Shown here in pieces: positions 27,511-37,599 of a DNA stretch of 64,000 nucleotides. How positions within the stretch are numbered: the first letter of the stretch is position 1; each line of letters starts with the position of its first letter. The notes beneath the pieces are model-generated. The model was given only the letters and a program-made list of their open reading frames with translations, ran no database searches and was not told the DNA's origin. Position numbers and translations under genes: made by a program. The stretch is from CAZBBC01 sp964489835 (GTDB lineage: Bacteria; Calditrichota; Calditrichia; JAJRVZ01), in assembly GCA_964489835.1 (NCBI GenBank), contig CAZBBC010000014.1, positions 1 to 64,000 on the forward strand. Direction: 5' to 3'.

Positions 27511-28116
27511 TTATCTGTAGATAAGTTGAATCGTTCTTTTTATCAGCTCAATAACATGGGCTCTGTTCTCAATGAGATACTGTAAACCTGAAATAACAGT
27601 AATTAAGGTGACAAGCAGATAAAGGATCGTCACCCAGTAGGAATAATCAGGGGGATAATCGCTGAGGTTATATATATTTGATTTCGGAAAATTCAGATAA
27701 ATCAGAAGAATAAAAACGGCATTCATTTGGAAAAAAGTTTTCCATTTTGCAAGATTACTGGTAACAATTGATTTACCTCCTTTTAGAGCGTACATCCTCA
27801 GAAAAGTAATGATAAAATCTCTTAATACAATGACCAAAACCATCCACCAATGGAGATAGTCCAGATAAGCAAAAACAATTATAGCAGATGATATGAGTAT
27901 TTTATCGGCCAGGGGATCCATAAATTGTCCCCAGCGGGTAACGATGTTAAATTTTCGGGCGATATATCCATCATACCAATCGGTGGCAGCGGCTATGAAG
28001 AAGACTGCCGTACCAATCAGCTTATCATCAAACGAATTTTTTATAAAAAAGTATAAGAAGACAGGTGTAAGTATTATCCGAAGTATGGTCAGTTGGTTTG
28101 GAACGGTTAATTTCAT
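27511..28116 (-). CDS. pgsA: CDP-diacylglycerol-glycerol-3-phosphate 3-phosphatidyltransferase
   Basis: Makes phosphatidylglycerol phosphate from CDP-diacylglycerol and glycerol-3-phosphate, the committed step to phosphatidylglycerol. The CDP-alcohol phosphotransferase motif DGx2ARx8Gx3Dx3D is visible as TDWYDGYIARKFNIVTRWGQ followed by FMDPLADKI. The 201-residue length and NQLTILRIILTPVF start are typical. First gene of the pgsA-pgpA pair, divergent from the nqr operon across about 330 bases. Confidence 0.94.
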   Translation of the reverse strand: MKLTVPNQLTILRIILTPVFLYFFIKNSFDDKLIGTAVFFIAAATDWYDGYIARKFNIVTRWGQFMDPLADKILISSAIIVFAYLDYLHWWMVLVIVLRDFIITFLRMYALKGGKSIVTSNLAKWKTFFQMNAVFILLIYLNFPKSNIYNLSDYPPDYSYWVTILYLLVTLITVISGLQYLIENRAHVIELIKRTIQLIYR

Positions 28117-28450
28117 GAAGCGTGTTGGGAGAGAAATTATATTGTTTTAGTTTATAATTATAGCACTGATTTCTGAAACGGCCGATTAAATTTACATCTG
28201 ATCATAATACTTATCAACTTGTATCAAAGAAATAAATATTTATAGTTATTCCGAAAATAATTAAATTAATGCTGTTATTTTTATTCACCAGGATGAATAC
28301 TTGTAAGTTTGTAACGTAATTTTTTTCCTGATTTCTCCGGTGTGTGAAAAAAATCTCTAAAAAAAGTTGTGATAAAATTATCTAATTTGTTATATTTTGT
28401 GAACTTCTAATGATGGGAAAAAACCAACCTTAAATGGATGTTTATCTATT
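28117..28450. other. Divergent intergenic region pgsA/nqrA
   Basis: 334 AT-rich bases without a gene. It must hold divergent promoters for pgsA and the nqr operon; one candidate for nqrA is listed separately. No palindromic repeat family member is seen. Confidence 0.5.
28367..28396 (+). promoter_or_regulatory. Candidate promoter of the nqr operon
   Basis: TTGTGA (28367-28372) and TATATT (28391-28396) are separated by 18 bases, about 55 bases before the nqrA ATG. The same stretch (GTTATATTTTG) also loosely resembles the TAnnTTTG element of Bacteroidota promoters. Plausible by position, unproven. Confidence 0.35.
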
Positions 28451-29818
28451 ATGATTAAACACAAACTGAAAAAAGGCTACGATATAAAATTAGCCGGAAA
28501 AACTGAGCAAGTAGTGGTTGATGCAGTAAGACCTATATTATTTGCTTCACAACCCCCTGATTTTCCGGGACTTAAGCCAAGGCTTGAAGTTGACATAGGT
28601 TCCATGGTTAACATAGGATCTCCGCTTTACTATGATAAACTAAATCCTGATGTCAAATTTCTCTCACCGGCGAGTGGAAAAGTCCTGCAGATCAATCGTG
28701 GTGATCGGCGTGCAATTACGGAAGTGGTGGTTGAATCCGATGGTAAAGACAACGCCATTGATTTTGGCCGTCATAAAATGGACGAGCTGACTAACCTGAG
28801 TGTCTCGGATATTAAAAAACATCTGTTAGAAGGCGGTCTTTGGCCGCTCATCCGGCAACGTCCTTTTTCAAAAATTGCTGATCCGAAGATGACACCAAGA
28901 GATATTTTTATTTGCGCGATGGATACTGCACCATTAGCCGCTGATCATGAGTTTCTCCTGCAGGAAGAGAACGATTTTTTTCAGGCAGGTTTGACCGTTT
29001 TAAAACGACTGACGGAAGGTAAAACTTATCTAACGGTAGATGCCTCACGGGATGAACATGTTCCGGCTATCGTTAATGCAGAAGGTGTTGAAACCCATGG
29101 ATTTAGTGGAAAACATCCTGCAGGAAATGTCAGTGTGCATATACACCATATTGCTCCGATCAATGTTGGGGAGATTGTCTGGTACCTCTATGCCAGTGAT
29201 GTAGCCTTGATTGGAAAACTCTTTCTCCAGGGAACTTATCCTATAGAAAGAGTGATTGCTGTTGCCGGTTCATCTTTAAGGCCGGAATCCCGGAAATATT
29301 ATCGTACTTGGCTCGGTGCAAGTGTTCAGACAATCGTTAATGAAGGCACGTTAATCGAAGATAATGTTAGAATTATATCCGGTAATGTATTATCCGGTCG
29401 GAAAATAAACGAGAACGGCTATCTGGGATTTTACGCCCGGACATTAACAGTAATTTCTGACAGCCCGGAACGGGTATTTTTTGGTTGGTTGACACCAGGG
29501 CTCAATGATGAGAGTTTTTCACGTACCTTTCTATCCAAATATTTTCCCCGTAAAGAATACGTCAAGGATACAAGAGTTCATGGTGGGACAAGGGCTTTTA
29601 TTCAAACCGGGGATTATGAAAAAGTTTTACCGATGGATATTCTCCCGGCACACCTGGTTAAAAGCATCATGGCGGAAGAAATTGAAGATATGATCGCCCT
29701 GGGTCTCCTGGAAGTGGATGAAGAGGATTTTGCTCTTTGTTCCTATATCTGTCCCTCTAAGATTGACTTTGGAAAGTATATCCGGGAAGGATTGGATATT
29801 TTGGAAAAGGAAGGTTAA
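28451..29818 (+). CDS. nqrA: Na+-translocating NADH:quinone reductase subunit A
   Basis: Cytoplasm-facing subunit of Na+-NQR, the complex that couples NADH oxidation and ubiquinone or menaquinone reduction to sodium export. The 455-residue protein follows the family from HKLKKGYDIKLAGK through FGRHKMDELTNLS, THGFSGKHPAGNVSVHIHHI and the Cys-containing end ALCSYICPSKIDFG. First gene of nqrABCDEF-apbE. Confidence 0.96.
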   Translation: MIKHKLKKGYDIKLAGKTEQVVVDAVRPILFASQPPDFPGLKPRLEVDIGSMVNIGSPLYYDKLNPDVKFLSPASGKVLQINRGDRRAITEVVVESDGKDNAIDFGRHKMDELTNLSVSDIKKHLLEGGLWPLIRQRPFSKIADPKMTPRDIFICAMDTAPLAADHEFLLQEENDFFQAGLTVLKRLTEGKTYLTVDASRDEHVPAIVNAEGVETHGFSGKHPAGNVSVHIHHIAPINVGEIVWYLYASDVALIGKLFLQGTYPIERVIAVAGSSLRPESRKYYRTWLGASVQTIVNEGTLIEDNVRIISGNVLSGRKINENGYLGFYARTLTVISDSPERVFFGWLTPGLNDESFSRTFLSKYFPRKEYVKDTRVHGGTRAFIQTGDYEKVLPMDILPAHLVKSIMAEEIEDMIALGLLEVDEEDFALCSYICPSKIDFGKYIREGLDILEKEG

Positions 29819-29847
29819 CAGTTCTCATAAGGAAATGATATTTATCG

Positions 29848-29868
29848 TCATTCCTCGCAATGACAACA
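29848..29868. repeat. Small CGTCATTGCGAG-family relic between nqrA and nqrB
   Basis: CGTCATTCCTCGCAATGAC can fold as GTCATT/AATGAC and matches the ends of the 26.9 and 56.8 kb repeats. It sits in the 111-base nqrA-nqrB gap and might tune the transcript locally. Confidence 0.4.
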
Positions 29869-29929
29869 TAATATAAACTATTCAGATGTCTCTATAAATT
29901 AACTACAAAACTAATATCGAGGATACAAG

Positions 29930-31114
29930 TTGAAGTTTATCAGAAAATTAAGCGAAAATCTGGCACCAAAGTTTGAAAAGAGCGGCCAATTCTCGAAATT
30001 TTATGCTTTATTCGAGGTTGTCGATAACTTTTTTCTGACACCTGCCACAAGGACTACCCGTGGACCGCATATCAGGGATAAGATAGATTCCAAGCGGTTT
30101 ATGATTACTGTTGTTTTTGCTCTCTTCCCCGCAATTATTTTCGGTATGTACAACATTGGTCACCAGGCTTCACTGGCAAAAGGAATTGTCATGTCCCTGG
30201 GGGAATGTCTATGGACAGGATTCCTTGTCATGTTGCCGGTTATTATTGTCACCTATGTGGTTGGACTGGGTTGGGAAATATTGATCGCGATCATCCGGGG
30301 GCATGAGGTCAATGAAGGATTTTTTGTAACCGGTATTCTTTTTGTTCTGGTTCTTCCCCCAACTATTCCACTCTGGCAGGTAGCGGTTGCTGTAACATTT
30401 GGTGTAATTATTGGCAAGGAAGTATTCGGTGGAACGGGAATGAACATCTTCAATCCGGCCCTTACTGCCCGTGCTTTTATATTTTTTGCGTATCCTGGAA
30501 AAATATCCGGTGATAAAGTATGGGCAGCCATTGATCTGGCAAAAGATAAACTCATAGATGGGTACTCAGGTGCTACACCATTACTGGTTGCATCAAGCGC
30601 GGGTACAGGAGAATCTGCCACCGCTGCCGTAAAAGCGGCTGGTTTTTCATTTCAAGACATGTTTTTGGGTTTTATTCCGGGAAGCATGGGCGAAACATCT
30701 TTTTTGGCCATTCTGATTGGGGCGTTAATTTTGATAATTACGGGAGTGGGCAGCTGGCGGATTATGGCAGCGGTTACGATCGGTGGGCTCGGTACGTCTT
30801 ATCTGATGAATCTTATCGCCGGTCCGACATCGTCCAGCATCTTCACATTACCTCCCCTGTGGCATCTGGTAATGGGCGGTTTTGCCTTCGGCGCTGTATT
30901 TATGGCTACCGATCCGGTGAGTGCCTCCGGTACCAATACAGGAAAATGGATCTATGGAATAGCGATCGGTATGATGGCAATTTTGATTCGCACAGTTAAT
31001 CCGGCCTATCCGGAAGGGATGATGCTGGCCATATTATTTATGAATGTTTTTGCCCCCCTCATCGATTATTATGTACTAAAAGCCAATATGCGCAGGAGGT
31101 TGCGTCGTGCATAA
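29930..31114 (+). CDS. nqrB: Na+-NQR subunit B (covalent FMN)
   Basis: Integral membrane subunit of Na+-NQR with about ten hydrophobic segments. The FMN attachment site is the Thr of DGYSGATPLL, T216, matching the flavinylation motif that ApbE recognises. TRGPHIRDKIDSKRFM near residue 43 and GKEVFGGTGMNIFNPALTARAF are family hallmarks. The TTG start is preceded by CGAGGA with suitable spacing and gives the usual length of 394. Confidence 0.96.
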   Translation: MKFIRKLSENLAPKFEKSGQFSKFYALFEVVDNFFLTPATRTTRGPHIRDKIDSKRFMITVVFALFPAIIFGMYNIGHQASLAKGIVMSLGECLWTGFLVMLPVIIVTYVVGLGWEILIAIIRGHEVNEGFFVTGILFVLVLPPTIPLWQVAVAVTFGVIIGKEVFGGTGMNIFNPALTARAFIFFAYPGKISGDKVWAAIDLAKDKLIDGYSGATPLLVASSAGTGESATAAVKAAGFSFQDMFLGFIPGSMGETSFLAILIGALILIITGVGSWRIMAAVTIGGLGTSYLMNLIAGPTSSSIFTLPPLWHLVMGGFAFGAVFMATDPVSASGTNTGKWIYGIAIGMMAILIRTVNPAYPEGMMLAILFMNVFAPLIDYYVLKANMRRRLRRA

Positions 31115-31832
31115 AAATTCTTATGTTTTCTTTTTTGCAGCCGTTGTCACCATCACTTGTAGTGTTTTACTGGCTGCTGCTGCAAACTTACTTCGCGATC
31201 GACAGCAGGAAAATATCCAGCTCGATATCAGAAAAAATATCCTGGCCTCTGCCGGTATTGGCTCGGAGAGAGGGGATGCGTTAACGCGCCAGGAAATTCT
31301 GCGTTTATATGATGAAAACATCCGCTCAAAAGTAATTAATCGTGCCGGTGATGAGGTTCCCGATAAAAAAGTAGAACAACTGGATCCCAAAAAAGATATC
31401 GATCTGCTGCCTATGTACTATGCGGAAAAAAACGGCCGGATCGTTTCCTATATCATACCAATTTCAGGTAAAGGACTCTGGTCGACAATCTATGGATATA
31501 TCGCCTTTGAGAATGATCTGAATACGGTTAAGGGGATCACCTTTTATAAGCATGGTGAAACTCCGGGGCTTGGGGGAGAAATTGAGAAGGAATGGTTTAC
31601 AAATAATTTTAAAGGAAAACGTATTCTTTCCCCGGAAGGCGAAATGGTCTCAATCACTATTATTAAGGGCAAAGTAGAGGAAAAGATACCTCCGGTAGAA
31701 TCCTATCATTATGTCGATGGTATCAGCGGCTCTACATTAACCGGCAGGGGACTGAATATATTCCTCAAAAAAGACCTTGCAACTTATGCACCCTATTTTG
31801 AAAGATTAAGAAAAGAAAAAATGGAGCAATAA
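31107..31832 (+). CDS. nqrC: Na+-NQR subunit C (covalent FMN)
   Basis: Periplasmic FMN-carrying subunit anchored by one N-terminal helix (residues 7-27). The FMN-binding domain ends in the flavinylation motif DGISGSTLTG with T210 as acceptor; family members usually have SGAT, here SGST, a conservative change. GETPGLGGEIE is also typical. GTG start with CAGGAGG upstream, overlapping nqrB by eight bases. Confidence 0.95.
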   Translation: MHKNSYVFFFAAVVTITCSVLLAAAANLLRDRQQENIQLDIRKNILASAGIGSERGDALTRQEILRLYDENIRSKVINRAGDEVPDKKVEQLDPKKDIDLLPMYYAEKNGRIVSYIIPISGKGLWSTIYGYIAFENDLNTVKGITFYKHGETPGLGGEIEKEWFTNNFKGKRILSPEGEMVSITIIKGKVEEKIPPVESYHYVDGISGSTLTGRGLNIFLKKDLATYAPYFERLRKEKMEQ

Positions 31833-31834
31833 AT

Positions 31835-32515
31835 ATGGCAGATGTCAATGTTTTAGCCGAATCCAAACTTCAGGCAAAGCCGAAGGAAAAACTTTTCTCC
31901 AAGAAGAATAAACGAACGCTGAGTGATCCTCTGTCTGATAATAACCCGATTACCCTACAGATACTGGGTATTTGTTCTGCCCTGGCTGTTACGGTACAGG
32001 TTCCGACAGCCCTGGTCATGTCAGGGGCAGTGATATTTGTGTTGACTCTATCCAATGTCGCCATTTCACTGCTGAGAAATAATATTCCCTCTAAAATCAG
32101 AATTATCGTCGAACTGGCAGTAGTGGCAACATTAGTAATATTGGTCGATCAAATTCTAAAGGCTTACTTATTTGATATAAGCAAGAAATTGAGTGTCTTT
32201 GTTGGTTTGATCATTACCAACTGTATTATTCTTGGTCGGGCAGAGGCATTTGCATTACAGAATAGACCCTGGCCATCCTTTCTTGATGGATTAGGGAACG
32301 GTTTGGGATATGCCATGATCTTAATTATTGTTGCAACAGGAAGAGAAATTTTGGGAAGTGGCAGCTGGTTCGGGCTGCAACTTATTCCCGATTTTTTATA
32401 TTCTGCCGGATATGAAAATATGGGATTGATGGTATTGTCACCGGGGGCTTTTATTCTATTAGGTTTGATCATCTGGGGACAGCGGATGATTTCTAAAAAA
32501 TTTGAAGAATCATAA
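31835..32515 (+). CDS. nqrD: Na+-NQR subunit D
   Basis: Integral membrane subunit of the RnfA/NqrDE family (226 residues) with six hydrophobic segments; in Na+-NQR, NqrD and NqrE together hold a membrane iron centre. [19 protein letters not shown] and [14 protein letters not shown] are family signatures, the latter with the conserved Cys. Two bases after nqrC. The first 35 residues are a longer, charged N-terminus than I expect for most NqrD. Confidence 0.94.
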   Translation: MADVNVLAESKLQAKPKEKLFSKKNKRTLSDPLSDNNPITLQILGICSALAVTVQVPTALVMSGAVIFVLTLSNVAISLLRNNIPSKIRIIVELAVVATLVILVDQILKAYLFDISKKLSVFVGLIITNCIILGRAEAFALQNRPWPSFLDGLGNGLGYAMILIIVATGREILGSGSWFGLQLIPDFLYSAGYENMGLMVLSPGAFILLGLIIWGQRMISKKFEES

Positions 32516-32538
32516 TATTTAGATCAGTGAGGTTTATT

Positions 32539-33153
32539 TTGGAGCACTATTTAAGTTTAGCGATCAAGTCGATATTCGTTGAGAATATCGTTCTTGCGTA
32601 TTTTCTGGGGATGTGTTCTTTTCTGGCCGTGTCTAGAAGAGTGGAAACGGCATTGGGTCTTGGTCTTGCTGTGATCTTTGTAATGACAATTACGGCTCCG
32701 GCTAATTGGGCAATCAATACTTACCTCCTAAAAGATGGTGCTATGACATGGCTCTGGGACGGTTTTGCTACTGTTGATTTAAGCTTTTTACAATTCATAT
32801 CATTTATCGCTGTTATTGCTGCAATGGTACAGCTGGTTGAAATGTTTGTCGATAAATTCAGTCAAACTTTATATACCGCCTTAGGTATATTCCTCCCTTT
32901 GATTGCTGTCAATTGTGCTATCCTGGGTTCTTCTCTATTTCTGGTTGAGAGAGAATATAATCTTCTCGAATCAACTGTTTTTGGTTTCAGCTCAGGTTTT
33001 GGATTCTTCCTGGCCATTATTGCTATGGCTGCCATCCGCACAAAGTTGCGCTATTCGAATGTCCCGGAGGGTCTGAGGGGATTAGGTTTGACGATGCTCA
33101 TTACCGGTTTAATGGCAATGGCATTTATGAGTTTTTCGGGGATAAGTTTATAA
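32539..33153 (+). CDS. nqrE: Na+-NQR subunit E
   Basis: Integral membrane subunit paired with NqrD. I place the start at the TTG at 32539, giving [20 protein letters not shown], the family N-terminus, with the GTGAGG at 32527-32532 acting as the Shine-Dalgarno sequence rather than as a start codon. Conserved cysteines occur in [11 protein letters not shown] and [14 protein letters not shown]. 204 residues, normal length. Confidence 0.94.
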   Translation: MEHYLSLAIKSIFVENIVLAYFLGMCSFLAVSRRVETALGLGLAVIFVMTITAPANWAINTYLLKDGAMTWLWDGFATVDLSFLQFISFIAVIAAMVQLVEMFVDKFSQTLYTALGIFLPLIAVNCAILGSSLFLVEREYNLLESTVFGFSSGFGFFLAIIAMAAIRTKLRYSNVPEGLRGLGLTMLITGLMAMAFMSFSGISL

Positions 33154-33175
33154 TTACAAAGTCAGGAGTGTTACA

Positions 33176-34402
33176 TTGAATATTTATGCATTAATTGCCC
33201 TAAGTGCCGGTGTATTTTCTTCCTTTATCCTTATCCTGGTGTATATTCTTATTTTAGCTGAGAAGAAACTAGTCGCACAGGGGAAGGTTAAAATCCTAAT
33301 AAACGATGATGAAAGCAAAAGTCCCGAGGTGGATGCCGGAGGAAATTTGTTGACGGTGCTTGCCAATAATAAAATATTCCTGCCCTCCGCTTGTGGTGGT
33401 GGTGGTACCTGTGGAATGTGCAAATGCCAGATACTGGAGGGGGGTGGTGATGTGCTTCCAACAGAAAAATCGCTGCTGACGCGGCGGCAGATCAAGGAAA
33501 ACTGGCGCATCGCCTGTCAGGTGAAAGTAAAACAGGATATGAATATCCACGTGCCGGAAGAGATCTTTAGTATTCAAAAATTCGAGTGTGAAGTCATTTC
33601 AAATGAAAATGTCGCTACCTTTATTAAGTCTTTTACTATAAGACTTCCAAAAGGTCAGCATATGGATTTCCAGGCAGGTGGTTATATACAGATATATATT
33701 CCCCCCTATGAACTTAAATATACAGAATTTGATATCCAGGAAGAATATCGGGGTGATTGGGACAAATATAAATTATGGGATTTGAAGTCTTCTAATGATG
33801 AGGAAATATTCCGGGCCTATTCTATGGCCAACTATCCGGCCGAAGGTGATATCGTGATGCTAGATGTTCGAATTGCCACGCCTCCCCCGGGAAAGAATGT
33901 GCCGCCGGGAATCGCCTCTTCGTATATTTTTAATCTTAAGCCGGGGGATAAAGTTACGGTCAGTGGTCCTTATGGAGAATTCTTTATTAAAGATACAGAT
34001 CGTGAGATGATTTATATCGGTGGGGGAGCGGGTATGGCCCCGATGCGTAGTCATTTATTTCACCTCTTCAAAACTTTAAGAACTGGTCGGAAAGTCAATT
34101 TTTTCTACGGTGCGCGTTCGTTGAGAGAAATGTTTTATGATGATGAATTTCAGGAGATTAAAAAGGAATTTCCAAATTTTTCCTATACGGTTGCCCTGTC
34201 AGAACCGTTACCGGAAGATAATTGGACCGGGCCGGTAGGCTTTATCCATCAGGTTGTACAAGACAACTATCTGTATAAACATGAGGATCCTGGTGAGATA
34301 GAATATTATCTTTGCGGACCGCCAATGATGATCGATGCGGTAAATAAGATGCTCTATAATATGGGCGTAGATAACGAGATGATCGCTTATGATGTATTTT
34401 AA
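33176..34402 (+). CDS. nqrF: Na+-NQR subunit F (NADH-oxidising flavoprotein)
   Basis: Electron input subunit: NADH to FAD to a [2Fe-2S] cluster. One N-terminal helix (residues 4-27) anchors it. The ferredoxin domain has C73, C79, C82 in [12 protein letters not shown] and C114 in RIACQV. The FAD domain has RAYSMANYP; the NAD domain has [14 protein letters not shown] and the C-terminal YYLCGPPMM with Cys. 408 residues, typical. TTG start after GTCAGGAG. Its end overlaps apbE. Confidence 0.96.
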   Translation: MNIYALIALSAGVFSSFILILVYILILAEKKLVAQGKVKILINDDESKSPEVDAGGNLLTVLANNKIFLPSACGGGGTCGMCKCQILEGGGDVLPTEKSLLTRRQIKENWRIACQVKVKQDMNIHVPEEIFSIQKFECEVISNENVATFIKSFTIRLPKGQHMDFQAGGYIQIYIPPYELKYTEFDIQEEYRGDWDKYKLWDLKSSNDEEIFRAYSMANYPAEGDIVMLDVRIATPPPGKNVPPGIASSYIFNLKPGDKVTVSGPYGEFFIKDTDREMIYIGGGAGMAPMRSHLFHLFKTLRTGRKVNFFYGARSLREMFYDDEFQEIKKEFPNFSYTVALSEPLPEDNWTGPVGFIHQVVQDNYLYKHEDPGEIEYYLCGPPMMIDAVNKMLYNMGVDNEMIAYDVF

Positions 34403-35450
34403 AAAATGGTTACAATATTTATTTTTAATTAGGAGCAGCTATGGTCTGCTCCTTTTTTATTTTATCGGGTGCGGGCCGGTTGAGAAGCTCTATCAATGGT
34501 CAGGTACGACCATGGGGACCACTTACCAGGTGAAGATCATGTCTCCCATATTTTCTGATGGTGAGTTAATTCGTTTGCGCGTAAAAATCGATTCAGCACT
34601 GATAGAAGTGAATCGCCAGATGTCCACCTATGATCCAACCAGTGAGATTTCCCGCTTTAATGATTTTAAGGATACGGTTGCTTTTGCGGTTTCACCGGAC
34701 TTTGCGAATGTTGTCGGTGAGGCAATGAAAATATCTGTAAAGTCCGATTATACTTTCGATATTACGGTAGCGCCGCTGATAGATCTTTGGGGATTTGGGA
34801 AAAACGGACATCGGGTCGTGCCCCCCTCCGATTTGGAACTTTCTGCCATCCTGCGGAATGTCGGTGCAAAAAACCTTGAAATAATCAGTGGGAAAGCACT
34901 TAAAAAACGTATCCCATCGTTACAAATCAATTTAGGGGCCATCGCAAAAGGGTATGGTGTCGATGTCGTGGCGCGGATATTGTTTGATGAAGGATTAAAA
35001 AACTATTTGGTAGAAATTGGCGGAGAAGTATTCGCCCGTGGTTTGAATGATCAGGGAGAATTTTGGAAAATCGGTATCGATAATCCGGATTTTGCCAGTT
35101 TGCCGGGACAGAATATTCAGGCTATCCTGCAATTAAACGATGATGCCGTTGCTACTTCCGGAGATTATCGGAACTATTTTGAATATGAGGGTAAAATATT
35201 TTCCCATACGATTGATCCGAGAAGTGGCAAGCCTATTTCCCATAACCTGGCCAGTGTGACGGTTGTTGCAAAAAATTGTATGCAAGCTGATGCCCTGGCA
35301 ACTGCTTTAATGGTGCTGGGAAAAGAAAAGGGTTTAACCCTGATAGAAAATACTGATGATACAGAGGCTTTTCTGATCATTCGCAAGGACATCCGTTCGT
35401 TGGTATCTTTTCAGTCCTCCGGATTTTCTAAATACCTCGTCCAAGAATAA
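34389..35450 (+). CDS. apbE: FAD:protein FMN transferase
   Basis: Attaches FMN from FAD onto Thr of NqrB and NqrC on the outer side of the inner membrane. The N-terminus ends in a lipobox-like [10 protein letters not shown], so it is probably a lipoprotein. Family motifs: [66 protein letters not shown], and [15 protein letters not shown]. It overlaps nqrF by 14 bases, so flavinylation capacity is made with its substrates. 353 residues. Confidence 0.94.
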   Translation: MMYFKKWLQYLFLIRSSYGLLLFYFIGCGPVEKLYQWSGTTMGTTYQVKIMSPIFSDGELIRLRVKIDSALIEVNRQMSTYDPTSEISRFNDFKDTVAFAVSPDFANVVGEAMKISVKSDYTFDITVAPLIDLWGFGKNGHRVVPPSDLELSAILRNVGAKNLEIISGKALKKRIPSLQINLGAIAKGYGVDVVARILFDEGLKNYLVEIGGEVFARGLNDQGEFWKIGIDNPDFASLPGQNIQAILQLNDDAVATSGDYRNYFEYEGKIFSHTIDPRSGKPISHNLASVTVVAKNCMQADALATALMVLGKEKGLTLIENTDDTEAFLIIRKDIRSLVSFQSSGFSKYLVQE

Positions 35451-35480
35451 CACCTCTTATATCACTAACCTGATCTATTA

Positions 35481-35730
35481 ATACCGCAGCGATGATGCAA
35501 TCAAATATCAAATGACAAATTACAAAATCCAAATAATAATCAATTTTCAAAATACTAATGACCGAAATTTAATTGATTGAATTTCTTGAATTGTGATCAC
35601 GCCGGCAGGCGGATTCGCCTACTGGCGAATTTGGAATTTATTTGATATTTGTAATTCGTGTAATTCGTGTAATTCGTGGACTTTTTTTTTCTTTGTTTGC
35701 AGCCCTGTGCTGCGGTATGAATTTATTTGG
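35481..35730. repeat. Dispersed element with ATACCGCAGC/GCTGCGGTAT ends (copy 2)
   Basis: Starts ATACCGCAGCGATGATGCAA and ends CAGCCCTGTGCTGCGGTAT, so it has inverted ends. 35.48-35.65 kb is the reverse complement of 20.97-21.12 kb, including the GC-rich GCCGGCAGGCGGATTCGCCT core at 35601-35620. A tandem GTAATTCGT unit repeats three times near 35650-35680. It separates apbE from nqrM and accounts for the whole gap between them. Confidence 0.65.
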
Positions 35731-35767
35731 TTTAACAGATCGAAGGGTAGGGCTTAACAGAAATATA

Positions 35768-36034
35768 TTACTGATTGTTAAAAGACGTATCATTGTACCG
35801 ACGTTTTCGGGAGGGATTGGTTATTTGAGCAAGTGTGGCGTATCCTTCTTTATCCCCGCTATGACAAATTTCAGCCTTTTTTGAGGGACATGCACCGCAG
35901 GTGAGTTCTTCACCCTTTACATGAATACCATGACCACATGAGCCGGATCGAATACCCTTTTTGGCAAAAATGGTCCCTATAGAAAGAAGAAAAAAAGCAA
36001 ATCCAAAAATCCCTATAGCTAATAAAAGTTCCAT
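35768..36034 (-). CDS. nqrM: Probable Na+-NQR maturation protein NqrM
   Basis: An 88-residue protein with one N-terminal membrane helix (residues 3-23) followed by a cysteine cluster: C33 in RSGSCGHG, C46 and C49 in LTCGACPSK, and C57 in EICHS. This layout (short helix, then SGSCGG-like turn and further cysteines) is that of the NqrM/DUF539 family, needed in Vibrio for assembly of Na+-NQR, probably by delivering iron to NqrD/E. In Vibrio, nqrM follows apbE on the same strand; here it faces the operon. The C-terminal 25 residues are not family-like. Short length limits certainty, but location next to nqr supports it strongly. Confidence 0.8.
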   Translation of the reverse strand: MELLLAIGIFGFAFFLLSIGTIFAKKGIRSGSCGHGIHVKGEELTCGACPSKKAEICHSGDKEGYATLAQITNPSRKRRYNDTSFNNQ

Positions 36035-36231
36035 ATCACCAATCTACATAATATTTATATTTATATCAAAATTTGTAATATTGCTGTTATTTTTTAATTG
36101 GATCAAAAAATTATTCCTTTTTACCGGTCACAATTATTTATATCATAAGACGCGATATTTTTTAAATATATTCCCTGGTCATGATCATTTTGATAATATT
36201 GATTACTTATGGTTGGTATCATAGGATCCTA

Positions 36232-37251
36232 TTAAAAAAGAATTACAATTTTACCCAGCTGTTGATTTTTTTCCAGAACCTGGTGGGCGTCCTGAATATC
36301 GTGATAGGTGAAGACCTGACCGACCAGGGGTTTTAATTTTTTTTGCTCGATCAACGAACAAATTTCAGATAAATCCCGGCGATTGCCCATTGTTGAGCCG
36401 ATTATTTGTTGATGTTTGATGAATAAATGTCTCAAATCAAGTTGAACGCCAGAGCCGGTTGTTGCTCCACAGGTAACGATTTTGCCGCCTTTTTTCAGCG
36501 AACGAAGGCTATGCTGCCAACTTTTTGCACCAACATGTTCAAAAACAATATCCACGCCCTTGCCACTGGTAATTTCCTTAACTCTCCGGGTCACATCCTC
36601 CTGATGGTAATTGAGTACGTAATGCGCTCCCAGGCGTTTGCCAATATCAGTTTTTTCCTCTGATCCTGCTGTGGTGATTACTGTTGTACCATATAGTCTG
36701 GCGATTTGGATTGCAGCGCTGCCAATGCCACTACTGGCTCCCCAGATAAGAATGGTCTGATCTTTATTTAGCTGCAGTTTTTTTGTCAGCATATGATAAG
36801 CAGTCATGGTCGCCAGGGGAAAAGCGGCAGTTTCTTCCCAGCTTAAATTTTTCGGTTTGGGCATTACATAATCGGCGGGTGCAGATACAAATTCGGCCTG
36901 GGTTCCATCCAGATGTTCTCCCAGAATCTGATACCGGTTACTTAGTTCCTCGGCTGATCCATAAGGTCGATCACTGCGGAAGGGCACGATAAATACCTCG
37001 TCTCCGGTTTTGAACGCATCTCTCCGGGCAAGATCATTACCGACAGATTCTATGATACCTGCGCCATCACTACCCATAATGATCGGTAAGGATATACCGG
37101 GAAGACCTTTGCGTACCCAAAGATCAAGATGGTTGAGAGCGGCTGATTTGATTTTTATTAAAACCTCATTTCCTTTTATAGCAGGAACATCCAGGTTATC
37201 AATACGAAGAACACCGGGATCACCGTGCTGATGGATACGAATCGCTTTCAA
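36232..37251 (-). CDS. Zinc-type medium-chain alcohol dehydrogenase / quinone oxidoreductase
   Basis: A 339-residue NAD(P)H-dependent oxidoreductase of the MDR superfamily; substrate unknown. The N-terminal GroES-like domain has ALNHLDLWVRKG and IMGSDGAGIIESVG; the Rossmann domain has LIWGASSGIGSAAIQIARL and GKGVDIVFEHVG. The structural-zinc cysteine lobe is missing and the catalytic Cys/His/Cys set is not evident, which points to quinone oxidoreductase-like members rather than classic zinc alcohol dehydrogenases. TTG start with GAGG upstream. Stands alone. Confidence 0.85.
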   Translation of the reverse strand: MKAIRIHQHGDPGVLRIDNLDVPAIKGNEVLIKIKSAALNHLDLWVRKGLPGISLPIIMGSDGAGIIESVGNDLARRDAFKTGDEVFIVPFRSDRPYGSAEELSNRYQILGEHLDGTQAEFVSAPADYVMPKPKNLSWEETAAFPLATMTAYHMLTKKLQLNKDQTILIWGASSGIGSAAIQIARLYGTTVITTAGSEEKTDIGKRLGAHYVLNYHQEDVTRRVKEITSGKGVDIVFEHVGAKSWQHSLRSLKKGGKIVTCGATTGSGVQLDLRHLFIKHQQIIGSTMGNRRDLSEICSLIEQKKLKPLVGQVFTYHDIQDAHQVLEKNQQLGKIVILF

Positions 37252-37289
37252 TTGATACCTCTTTCTGATATGTATTCTTTGGTAATTAA

Positions 37290-37562
37290 AAATAAAAAAT
37301 AATTAATACAAAATACAAAATGAATTTGGAATTTGGAACGGGGAACTGGTAACTTTTAATTATGAATAATCTGCAATAGTCATCCCGTAGGGATCCTTTT
37401 ATAGGAGTGCAGATAACAGAAAGCAAAATCCTGCCCCGACAACAATGTCTCCTACCAGTTGCCTTGTTGGGAAAAATTCGTCCATGATTTAACGAATTCC
37501 GAGTTCCCAATTCCCAATTCCAACTTGGTTGTTAATTTATTTTGTATTTTGTATTTTGTATT
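37290..37562. repeat. Palindromic repeat region with ACAAAATAC ends
   Basis: Left end AATACAAAATACAAAATGAA and TTTGGAATTTGGAACGGGG are mirrored on the right by GAGTTCCCAATTCCCAATTC and TATTTTGTATTTTGTATT. The middle (37380-37490) is more GC-balanced and has no gene. Similar GGAACTCGGAATTGGGAAT text recurs at 40.81 kb. This fills the 348-base gap before the PAP2 gene. Confidence 0.5.
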
Positions 37563-37599
37563 ATATCATTCGTTTTTATAAGAGGAGAGACCATAAAAT

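Noticed and set aside
32527..32538. GTG start of nqrE at 32527
   Set aside because: GTGAGG there fits better as the ribosome site for the TTG at 32539, which gives the conserved MEHY N-terminus.
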